This document shows, one piece after another, positions 55,591 through 64,000 of a DNA stretch of 64,000 nucleotides (within the stretch, counting starts at the first letter, position 1; each line of letters begins with the position of its first letter). A program made the translations under genes and the position numbers. Location: assembly GCA_021432635.1 (NCBI GenBank), contig MU270079.1:248001-312000 (forward strand), in the 5' to 3' direction. Under the pieces are notes generated by a model that saw only the letters and a program-made list of their open reading frames with translations, was not told where the DNA came from and searched no databases. Origin of the DNA: Thozetella sp. PMI_491. Its lineage: Eukaryota; Ascomycota; Sordariomycetes; Chaetosphaeriales; Chaetosphaeriaceae.

Positions 55591-56343
55591 GGCTCCAATC
55601 AAAATTACTCTGTATGGCGAATGTCCGTGGAGTTTAACACGAATTACGAACGGTTACAAGCTGTAGGCGTGATATGGTTTGGCTTAGAGTTGAGAACGCT
55701 TATAAATCTTTTATTTTCGTATATTTTACAAAGATGGACACCAACCGCAGCCTTTTTACCATTTTAGGTCTGACTCATTTCTTGACAGTGCTTATCTCCT
55801 CGGCGTTTGTTATTCCCCTTCTGCTTAGCTCAAACGATCGAGTTATCAATTCGTATCTCAGGGGCTTCTAACCATCGGTTAAATTGTGAGGAAGCAAGCT
55901 ACAACGAGGGAATTGCTCACCGCCTCTAGTGTAGGCAGGTGGAGGACTTAGTTCCTACCATGAGCAACCATCAAAGTACCTCAACCGCAATTACTAACAG
56001 TTATCGAAGCAAGCATCATTCAACTCAGTTAGTGGCTCGGTCCACTGCACAATGAGGGGTAGGGTTGGCGACCGTAAACTTGTGCATGGCCTGTGCATGA
56101 ACGCGATGTGGTTGGAGGTTGAAGTTCGGCTTCTTGTTCCGAGACCTTCGGCTCGGTCACCTGACCTAGCTCCACGCCCCGCTCCGTTTGGTCGGTCATC
56201 GGCAAGTGAAACTGCTGCATCAGGCAAGGCATTTATGCCTTATCTCACAATGCCGGCGTCAGTCGGGCCATCCGCGAGTTTAATCACGACTTTGGTTTCC
56301 AACAAGCTTCTGACTCGTTACGTGGGCCGTGACTTCTGCCAAA
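55591..56343. other. Intergenic region, divergent promoters
   Basis: Between the serine hydrolase (minus) and the BTB gene (plus). No gene seen. Confidence 0.5.
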
Positions 56344-57454
56344 ATGCCAACTCTTAGAAAACGAAAGCGACCTCAAGAGGAGAGCGAGAGCCGGGACGAA
56401 ATGATCGAATTCGACTCCCTAGGGGATCTAATCCTCGACGTTGGCCCCGACCAATCTCGCTTCCTAGTCTGCTCGAAGTCTCTCTCTCGAGCCTCTGCAG
56501 CGTGGAAGACTATGTTCTACGGCCCTTTCGCTGAGGCAAAGCCAACAGGGGAAGCAGCGGCGAAGGACTGGGTGGTCCAACTCCCCGAAGACGACCCGAC
56601 GGCTCTCACCATCATCCTCGATATCATCCACGGTCGCTTCGACGACATTCCTCAAACGCTGGAAGTAGATGCGCTCCTCAATCTTACTATCCTGACGGAC
56701 AAGTATGATCTGGCACACTTGCTCAGGCCGTGGGCTAAAGGTTGGCTTGATTTTATCAGGACCCATGAGGGTAGCTCTTCAAACGAATCGCTTCTCTGGA
56801 TTGCATGGGAACTCGGCGATGTAACCATGTTCAGGGACGCTGTTTGGCATATATTGAAGAGCTCTCGGATAAATAGACAAGGTGCCCTTATAAATAGCGA
56901 TGGTGAAGAACTGCAGGAAGTGTCTTACCTCGCTAGTTTTGACATTCTAGGTACGCGTATTGCATCTACGTCGCCCCCTTCACAATGCCATCTTGGGAAT
57001 ATTCCAACTGATGCAGTTGATAGGTCATATCGCGAAAATCAGGACCGCCACTATTCGCAAGCTGGGTTCCAAGCCTAAGGAGTACCACGACAGGTTATTG
57101 TGCTCAGAACCCACAGCCAAGACGTGCGCTGCCTCTGCATATTACTTGACACCGAGGGAACACACCGAATGCCGGATGTATATGCTTGGAAATTTGTCGA
57201 TTCAACTTAACAGGGTTGGGCTCTACCCATTCGCCCTTGATCATGTCACCATGAGCATCGATGAATTTTATACAGCCATGACGACGGTGCTCAACGGTAT
57301 AGAAACGCTCTCAAACCATTCCCATTCAATATGCAGCCCTGCAAGCCATTTCCGAAAGAATCTCGATCATGTGTATAATAACATGCCGGGGCTCTTAGGA
57401 GAGGCTCATATTAGTCACCTTCTGACCCAGAGGAAGAAGACTGGCTTAGTCTAG
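56344..57454 (+). CDS. BTB/POZ domain protein
   Basis: Exons 56344-56950 and 57024-57454 sum to 1038 nt (345 residues). The BTB-like core is at about residues 25-110: LGDLILDVGPDQSRFLVCSKSLSRAS..MFYGPFAEA, then VQLPEDDPTALTIILDIIHGRFDDIP and LTILTDKYDLAHLLRPWAKGWL. This is the pattern of the large lineage-expanded fungal BTB family (protein-protein interaction, sometimes Cul3 adaptors). The C-terminal half has no recognised domain. The KRKR stretch at the N terminus may be a nuclear signal. The ATG at 56344 is the first in frame. Confidence 0.88.
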
Positions 57455-57890
57455 CGAGTGCTTGCAAAGGAACTGTCCTGATTAAGTAGAAGAAATATAT
57501 TATTACGATAATTGACGTTTCTTTGTTGAAAATCAACGTTCTTGTAGCTTCTATTGTGTAGATCTGCTGCATAGATGAGGAAGTAACAAGAGTATATCGT
57601 TGGCCTTCACATCTAACATTCGAAATTACAGCCGAAGAGCGTTTCAGGGTGCTTCAGTGTGGTGTACCTTGGAAAGGATCTCTAATCCTCCTATCTGGCC
57701 AGACATGTGTGTGATTTCCGGCACACGAGAATATACGCTCTTGAAGGGATACGGGTTAGAGTTATTTAACTATGTGTAGCCCTAGCCTTTCAATCATAAT
57801 ATCTAGCACAAGCTCATGACCAATCAAATCTTCGCCATTATGTGGTGCAAATAGCCTAGAACGACAACTCCGATTCGCAATGACATATGA
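57455..57890. other. Short intergenic region, convergent
   Basis: 3' flanks of the BTB gene and the second AA9 gene; AT-rich; no gene seen. Confidence 0.5.
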
Positions 57891-58750
57891 TCAGCATGTG
57901 AAGACCGACGGGCCTGCAGGAGTATAGCTCTTGGCGCTATAGATGTTGATCATAAGCCCAGGATCTGTCGCCTTGTATGCCCCCGGGAACGATACGAGCT
58001 CCGTTGGCTGCTTGGAGCCGCCACCCGTGACGGTAAGCTGGGCGCAGGAGATGTAAAACTGAGCTCCGCCGGCCTTACTGGCAGAGTGCAGTGCGACATG
58101 CTCAATGCGGAAGAGATACTCGCCCGGCGCGATGCAGGACGGGATTGTGAACCCAACGGTGGCTTTGTCTACGGGGATCATCAGTATCGTTCCCTGTGCT
58201 CCGCCTCAAATGTAGGCTCAACGACTTACTCTGTGATGGCCAGTCCATACCCCCTGATCCGACCGTCGGCTTATCCTGGTAAACCTTGAACCCTGCGATA
58301 TCTCAGTTAGGTACCCGTCCTTGGTGTGGGCATGAGCGGCCGCCAAAGCTTACATGCTTTCCCAGACCCATCCCACTGCGCTGCTGTCTTTCCGTCCGGA
58401 ACCTTGGCCATATACGCGGACAGGGCACCGGGATGGTAGATATTCGGGTTCGCCGCCCAAGTCAGCGTGCCGCCGGCGTTGATCTTGTAATTGGTGGTGC
58501 TGCCGCCACCGCCCGGAGTGAGCTGATAGCAGCGAATGGCATCCGACTCTACGTCTGTTACTGGTCCATTACTGTAGTGGTTGGCAGCAGTTCGCACGAC
58601 CTGCCAATCCGACGTGCCCGAGATCTTGGGGAACGTGTCTGACGCATGCGATTAGCTAGACTTGGACGTTTCTCTGTCCACAGGGAACACACAGTGGGGG
58701 ACGGCGTTGGCGATCGCCGTGAGAGAAAGAAGCTGGAGTGTAAGCTTCAT
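57891..58750 (-). CDS. Second AA9 lytic polysaccharide monooxygenase, secreted
   Basis: Exons 58750-58693, 58638-58354, 58292-58230 and 58168-57891 sum to 684 nt (227 residues). The signal peptide [18 protein letters not shown] exposes His19 (HYTFP), the copper-brace N terminus; exon 1 ends inside the following Tyr codon. The second copper His is probably in [12 protein letters not shown]. The C-terminal core has [24 protein letters not shown] with the conserved His, Gln and axial Tyr, and ends DPGLMINIY. No CBM1. It is only distantly similar to the AA9 at 22620-23398 and has four exons instead of two, so it belongs to a different AA9 subgroup rather than being a recent duplicate. Confidence 0.93.
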
Positions 58751-60117
58751 AGTTAGGATTTCTAGTTGTGTACTCTCCGGTTCCTATGTATAACTGATGG
58801 TCTGAAAAGATGCAAAGAAAAGGAAGTTAAGAAATAAAGAGAAAGAAAGAAGATGACAGAACCAGGCTTCGAAGTGTAGACGAGCGGCATATTATCTCTC
58901 CCTTAGCCGCCTCCCATTCGCCATATTGGCGGCCCATCACAGGGCAATTTACTACCCCGGAAAGCGGATATGGGGTTCCCCCACAGCAGCTTCGAAAATG
59001 GCTCTAGAGATATTGCCAGGGTGCCGTCCGGTTAAATAGGCCTTACAACCTGTAGCCACGAGTCGATGCGGCGAATAGCAGCTGTATCCAAACCAATAAG
59101 CATGGACACATGATCGGAGACACGGCAGCCAATTGCCGGAAGCCTTGCCGATAAACTTGCTCACTGTTCTGTCCGCAGCTGCCATCTAGATTATCTCCGC
59201 ATGAAACCCGGTAAGACCTTATGTGAATATTTGATTCTGACGAAACGAAATCAGGAAATGACAGGAAAGAGAGAAGCTGCGATAAGTGACAGTTAGGCTG
59301 GTTAGAGGACTTTGATCAACCGGCAGAGGCTCTTCCGCGACTACATCCGGCAAGAAGCCACGCCGACACAGAGACGAGATGGAGGGCTCGATAGGCCATA
59401 CTCGAGTCTCGTTGCAATATCGATACAAATCAGTAGTTAGCAATTACACAGATTTGATTTTCCTTTACCTCTCGCCGAAACGACCAGTTCAGATCATCAT
59501 AATGCAGTCTTTCACTCCTATATAGGTCCCATTATCTGCCGCCCATATCTAATCTTTTAGCACCGTCATCGACTTTTGATGATGATGCCCCTTTCCTATT
59601 AGAATTATAGCTGCATACGTACAGCTCCATGCTGCTATCACTTTCTTCCGGGCCCCGTTGCCACTTACATGGGAGCTTGAGGCACACTAAGTGCCTCGAC
59701 CACTCCACCACTATACCTGGTGGCTGTGGATCAGACGCGTACAGTCGCACGATATGAAGGGAAGCCCATTGCCTCGCCATCCAGCCTATTGAAAATCTGA
59801 GAGTGTGACAGAAATGGGACATGGAACGAATGCCGCTTCTCAGGTATGGCACGTTGTTGGATAACCAGTACGAAACGATGTGCGTCAACGCCTTAAAATA
59901 GAGATCTACCCGCGAGCCTTAAATCCATGGATATATAACTCTCCGCCCACCACTAAATCACACTTAAGGTATCTCTCGTATGCCAAATGAGGCATGGTAC
60001 AGATTCTAGTCAGATCCACCTGGACTTTTGGGCCGGGGCTCTTCGGAGCATTATTTACAATGGGACATTTTGTCACTGGTGCCGATCTTCAACGGTTGTG
60101 TATCGCAGACAGTTGAG
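58751..60117. other. Gene-poor region
   Basis: Promoter of the second AA9 gene and more. Short frames only (for example 59532-59888 minus), with no family features. Confidence 0.5.
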
Positions 60118-60705
60118 TCAATAAGTGTCTGGCGTGGAGTTATGGTTAGAGAGTATTCTACCCAATCTGCCGCGTGAGCCATACTTACCAGAGTGAGGTA
60201 TCAATGATCTCGTCTTGGGATTCTTTTCCTTCTCCAAGTTGGGCCACTCCGGCCAATCGAGCGGCGAAAACATGGAACTGCCGATCCTTAACGGGGGAGA
60301 GTCGGCGGCTGCCACGATGGTGCTGCTTCGAGACCCTAAGGAGCTGACCAAGCCTCGCTGCCACGTTTCGGTAATACCCGGAGTTTCCCCAAAATCGACG
60401 CTATCAGGAGCTCCGACAGGGGTGGCGGTGCAGCCTTTGGCTTTGTATTCAGGGGGGTTGCCCTCCATTGTGTTGTTCCGACAGTCACGTCCCAGTTGCT
60501 CGACATCTGTCTCTTCGGTACTCCCATGGCCACACATTAGTCTTCGATCGCGGATCTTGTAGCTGAAAAATTTGAAAATTTCGAAAATGAGAGTGAGAAA
60601 AGTGATGAAGGTGATGGTGTAGGTCCCGAGGGCAGCAACAATGTTCCATCGCTCATCAAGACCGGACGTGACGCATTTACAATTACAGATAGGCGTCGTA
60701 TCCAT
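60118..60705 (-). CDS. Hypothetical single-pass membrane protein
   Basis: ATG at 60703-60705. A 60-nt intron (60129-60188; GTAAGT donor, CTAAC branch, CCAG acceptor) separates a 517-nt exon from an 11-nt last exon, giving 175 residues. The N terminus has a Cys cluster (ICNCKC), followed by one hydrophobic helix (about residues 31-52, ALGTYTITFITFLTLIFEIF) and a long polar, probably cytosolic tail. I recognise no family. The good splice signals favour a real gene, though the intron is 3n and stop-free. Upstream exons are possible. Confidence 0.5.
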   Translation of the reverse strand: MDTTPICNCKCVTSGLDERWNIVAALGTYTITFITFLTLIFEIFKFFSYKIRDRRLMCGHGSTEETDVEQLGRDCRNNTMEGNPPEYKAKGCTATPVGAPDSVDFGETPGITETWQRGLVSSLGSRSSTIVAAADSPPLRIGSSMFSPLDWPEWPNLEKEKNPKTRSLIPHSGKYGSRGRLGRILSNHNSTPDTY

Positions 60706-62976
60706 TTGAATTGTATGATTCGGGATCAAAAAGTGTCGAATTTGATCGCATCGACGTGCTAAGAGGTGTCAATATCATGGTTTCATCGTGGCTAAGTGGC
60801 TTGAAGACGTCCACCTGAAGGCTCGTATTGGAGGCGAGCTGGGGAGCTGCTACTTACCGTTTATATATTCTGTAGGGTATCTACATGATGAACATGGTCC
60901 GTAAAAGAGATCGAGCAGGAGAAGAATTTGGAACGCATTAATTAGAGGTAGGCCCCTAACCGGAGCTGCGAGCCCTAAATATATGCGAATGAACGTTCCA
61001 CGGTATGTCATGCAAGGATCTTTTCACTGCTACTGGGAGCTTTATTGGTAAAGAAACCGAAGTCTCGTAGTATTTAAGGAATGTTCTCTTCGTCATTTTG
61101 GCGCCGGGATAAGCGCTGGTAAATTTATCCCGAGCCCCAAACACACCCATCGTGGGTAACACAGTCGCGACGAGCCATCTATGCGAGGATAAGGAAAAAT
61201 ATTGCCTTGTGAAAAAGAAAATAGAGATCATTATTGGGCATTTTACCATCCAGCTACTAATAATAATAGTGGTCCTTAAAGCCTAATATGATGCTGGTTT
61301 CTTCTTTAGCAGGCTGGTCAGCACAAGGGGTCCTGAACGAATTACGCGACAGACGCGCCCCCGCGCGACATGCTCGTCATCTGCGACCGAAGGCGCGACC
61401 CGTTGGGGACGAACCTTAGCACAGGCTTTGTGCTACGTTCACATTTCTTTGGGGCAAACCCCGCTGTCGAGTAGGTCAAAAAAGGAAAATGCCTATCCTT
61501 CTACATGCCGCATATTACAGAAAGGGAAGTGACATCGGCATGCGATAATGGACCCTGAGATGAAGTCATGCACATGAGTCACCTTTCATCAACAGGGCCC
61601 GGAAAGCCTGACTTCTGAGAGAGCTGCTGACCTTGTCGATGAATAAAATCCTCACGTCGTCCAAGAAGACTTCTCAAGGAAGCCGATATCCATCGCTCAT
61701 TGCGTCACTGACTACCAACCGCTGACCACCCACCGTCGACTCAACACGTTCCAGCAGTTGCATGCTTGCATCTTGCTATTTTTATTTGTCAGGTCGTTGT
61801 TTTAGTGCAGTATAGAGACTTCCTATAATACTAAACATATACCTAGACTTGGGGGTCCATTCGGGTTGCAGACACATTGACACAGTCGGCAAATGGACGA
61901 CGCGGGATGGCAAGTCATTATATTTCCAGCGCATCGGCTCCCAATCGTATCTTCTCCTATGTCGTACAGCCAAGCGGCACGATGTGATTACATGGCCTCA
62001 GTCGCCGCCACAGGCTATTTTAAGCAACTTCACCTTTCCCGTGAGTAAAGTGATCTGTTTAGTCACAGCTGGGGTTCGCGGACCTCAGGTAGCATCTGAT
62101 AGCGTGGGTAGGCTAGAATCTCCGGCTGGTACCACCCGGATGGCGACAAGGCTACAGGTACGTCGATAGGCAGCGTCGCAGCACCGCGACACTTCGCACT
62201 GGGACTCGCGGCACCCGAGTCGCCTCTGTTCACTTCCATATTTCTCAAGCCATGACTGCTTGAGACACGAGGTAATATATTACGGAACAACAAGACTGGA
62301 TTTTCGTTGATATGCAAAGCGTTTTTCCTAACGTCTTATTGGTGGTAGAAACCACGCATTTAGATTCAGATGGAGATCGGGATTGACCTGAGCAATACTC
62401 TATGACCACATCAGTCTTCAAGAAAGCGCACATAGATTAAAGTTTGCACTGTCGATTTCAGCTGGCGTAGAGCCGCGGTTTTGGTAGTCCGAACCAGCTT
62501 GTGTAGTATATGTGGATCGCCGTAGATGCACTTTCTGGTATTCACAATATCCGCCTGGTACGGGTACCAGACCAGCCGCATCCGCAAATCAGGAGGGTCT
62601 CTTTCCAGTCTTACGAGTGCTAACCGTCGGTAAGCTACTATCTACAGAGGCCTCATTCAACGAAGACGGGTGGAATAGCCAGACCTAGGTCCGGCTCATG
62701 AGGCTCTTCGAGCTTGCGTTGGGCAAGCAAAAGTCGCCTACGCTACTGCTTCATATGGCTTTCGGTCAGAAATACGGGGCGTAACCCATACTTGTCGGCG
62801 TAAGACCTCTTGCTCTTGCTGGCCTTAAAGCTGGAAGTGATAGGGGCGCGCAAGGCACCTATTTTAACGTTGATACACATGCTTGGTCTATCCAAGATTT
62901 CATTTCGCCATCCTTTACACGTTCGCATAGCCTCCTCAACGAGAGAGATATCTTCTCCAAGCACTCCTAACAATAC
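60706..62976. other. 2.3-kb gene-poor, AT-richer region
   Basis: No gene supported. The open frames at 60956-61249, 61849-62169 and 62743-62973 lack features. It includes the 3' flank of the DUF3433 gene. Confidence 0.5.
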
Positions 62977-64000
62977 TCAGTCGTCCTCCTCAACAGCCCA
63001 AATCCCATACCTCTCACCAATACCCCCCTTAGGCGCCACTCTCCATCCTAGCTGAAACCTCGTATTGTCGGAAAAGTAACGTGCAAGCTCGGTGTCTCTC
63101 ATCCACTCCACCTCTTCTCCTTCTGGCAGAAACTCGCACAGGTTTCCATCTGCGATGAGCGCCGCTAGGCTTGCAATGCTCGTTGGGCTTCGTGGTAGGA
63201 GTTTCGTCCGCGGCGTCAATATCCACGCTCCTAGTGCAAAGGCAATCACACCGGCTAGCAGACCTTGTATCGCGCGCGTGGCGGCGGGATCTTGAACTAC
63301 ACGCTGCTGGCCCATGGGATCCGTGACGACGGCTCTGTAGCTCAGCTCTGCATCGCTTGTAGCCTCGGCGGAGCGAGCCGAGAATATCACGTCGGCTTGG
63401 TCGGCGGGAACGCGCTGTACGATGTTCAGCTCTTGCGCACGCACGATGCTGTACATGTGGTTGATGGCGTCTCCTACTTCGGCGGCGCGGCTTGGGTCGG
63501 CAAGCGACTCGGTGGGAATGGAGTAGCGCGAGTTCCAGCCTGTGAGCCCGTTGAAAAAGGAGTCCATTAGGCCTGACGCGTTCGCCATCTTCTCGTAGGA
63601 GAATAACAACAGGGCTGAGCTGACCGGGTTGCCCAGATCGAAGCTGACGGCGGGCCGAGATGAGTTGTCGATGGGCCGCGGTGGGTCCTGCAGACTGATC
63701 TGTAGACTCGTGCCAAGAAAAGTGGTGTCTACGTCCACAACCTCCGCCGTCTCGTTGCAGCCCATCGCCGAGACCGCGACGCTGGGGGAGGATGTGGACG
63801 TGTTGTAGGAGCCCCAAATATACAGCAGCTGACTGCAGCTCGTATACATTAAGAACCTCCCGCTCTCGCTCGTGAATGTCGATATGCTAGAGCTTCCAAA
63901 GAGTCCCTTGGAAGGGAGCTCGCCATCGTTCCAGGTGCTCCCGAGGTTGTAGTTGGTCCCGATATTCCCCAACACATCGCATCCGAGCTCTCCCTCGATA
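62977..64000 (-). CDS. DUF3433-type fungal membrane protein, C-terminal part
   Basis: The frame enters from the right edge on the minus strand (no start in the window) and ends with TGA at 62977; 341 codons are visible. An extracellular-looking region with several N-glycosylation sequons (NTSTSS, NETA, NASG) is followed by one transmembrane segment (about 63210-63260, GLLAGVIAFALGAWIL). A cytosolic tail TKLLPRSPTSIASLAALIADGNL..LGWR follows. This LPRSPTSIAS tail is typical of fungal DUF3433 proteins, which usually have two similar repeats. Function unknown. The rest of the gene lies beyond 64000. Confidence 0.75.
   Translation of the reverse strand, partial: IEGELGCDVLGNIGTNYNLGSTWNDGELPSKGLFGSSSISTFTSESGRFLMYTSCSQLLYIWGSYNTSTSSPSVAVSAMGCNETAEVVDVDTTFLGTSLQISLQDPPRPIDNSSRPAVSFDLGNPVSSALLLFSYEKMANASGLMDSFFNGLTGWNSRYSIPTESLADPSRAAEVGDAINHMYSIVRAQELNIVQRVPADQADVIFSARSAEATSDAELSYRAVVTDPMGQQRVVQDPAATRAIQGLLAGVIAFALGAWILTPRTKLLPRSPTSIASLAALIADGNLCEFLPEGEEVEWMRDTELARYFSDNTRFQLGWRVAPKGGIGERYGIWAVEEDD

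Noticed and set aside
59532-59888. 118-codon minus-strand frame
   Set aside because: Mixed composition with no motif and no splice context; treated as chance.
1-64000. tRNA or rRNA genes and transposons
   Set aside because: No B-box/T-arm with a matching acceptor stem, no rRNA-like sequence, no reverse transcriptase or transposase motifs and no long terminal repeats were noticed by eye; a tRNA scan and repeat search would be decisive.

Overview
This window is nuclear DNA of a filamentous ascomycete (Pezizomycotina, most likely Sordariomycetes-like). The reasons are protein-coding genes cut by many short introns (about 48-100 nt, GT..AG, often with a CTAAC/CTGAC branch site), single-gene transcription units on both strands, and typical mould families: AA9 lytic polysaccharide monooxygenases, a Zn2Cys6 factor, an OPT transporter, ERG6, a tyrosinase and a DUF3433 membrane protein. 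No tRNA, rRNA, CRISPR or intact transposon was seen. There are two assembly gaps: 10 N in a 12-bp tandem repeat near 22240, and 110 N inside a poly-G tract near 46723-46832.

Left part (1-8.8 kb): the 3' part of a molybdenum-cofactor-sulfurase-like PLP enzyme without a MOSC domain; an intergenic stretch with three copies of a 16-bp motif at an exact 32-bp pitch; a full-size ABCB (MDR) exporter with 8 exons; and an AlaX-type alanyl-tRNA editing hydrolase whose first exon seems to be only the ATG.

8.8-13.7 kb: a SNF2-family helicase relic on the minus strand. All helicase motifs are recognisable, but two in-frame TGA codons and at least one frame break interrupt it.

14.4-23.4 kb: an 11-exon OPT oligopeptide transporter, a SAM methyltransferase, two poorly known small genes, a minisatellite and an AA9 LPMO.

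25.2-34.9 kb is a housekeeping block: pyruvate dehydrogenase E1 beta, sterol C-24 methyltransferase ERG6, spliceosome factor Slt11, complex III assembly factor Mzm1 and the ribosome-associated J-protein Zuo1 (the last two divergent from a 235-bp promoter), and a DUF899 thioredoxin-like protein.

37-46.6 kb: a secreted short tyrosinase, a nuclear-looking hypothetical protein, a GNAT acetyltransferase, an acyl-CoA dehydrogenase and a Zn2Cys6 regulator. 48.2-64 kb: an ABCC exporter (8 exons), a class C beta-lactamase-like serine hydrolase, a BTB protein, a second AA9 LPMO, a one-TM hypothetical protein, and the C-terminal part of a DUF3433 protein running off the right edge.

Exon boundaries were placed by eye, choosing GT..AG sites that keep the conserved protein reading continuous. 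For most multi-exon genes the summed exon length is a multiple of three, which supports the models. All family assignments rest on motif recognition, not on a search.
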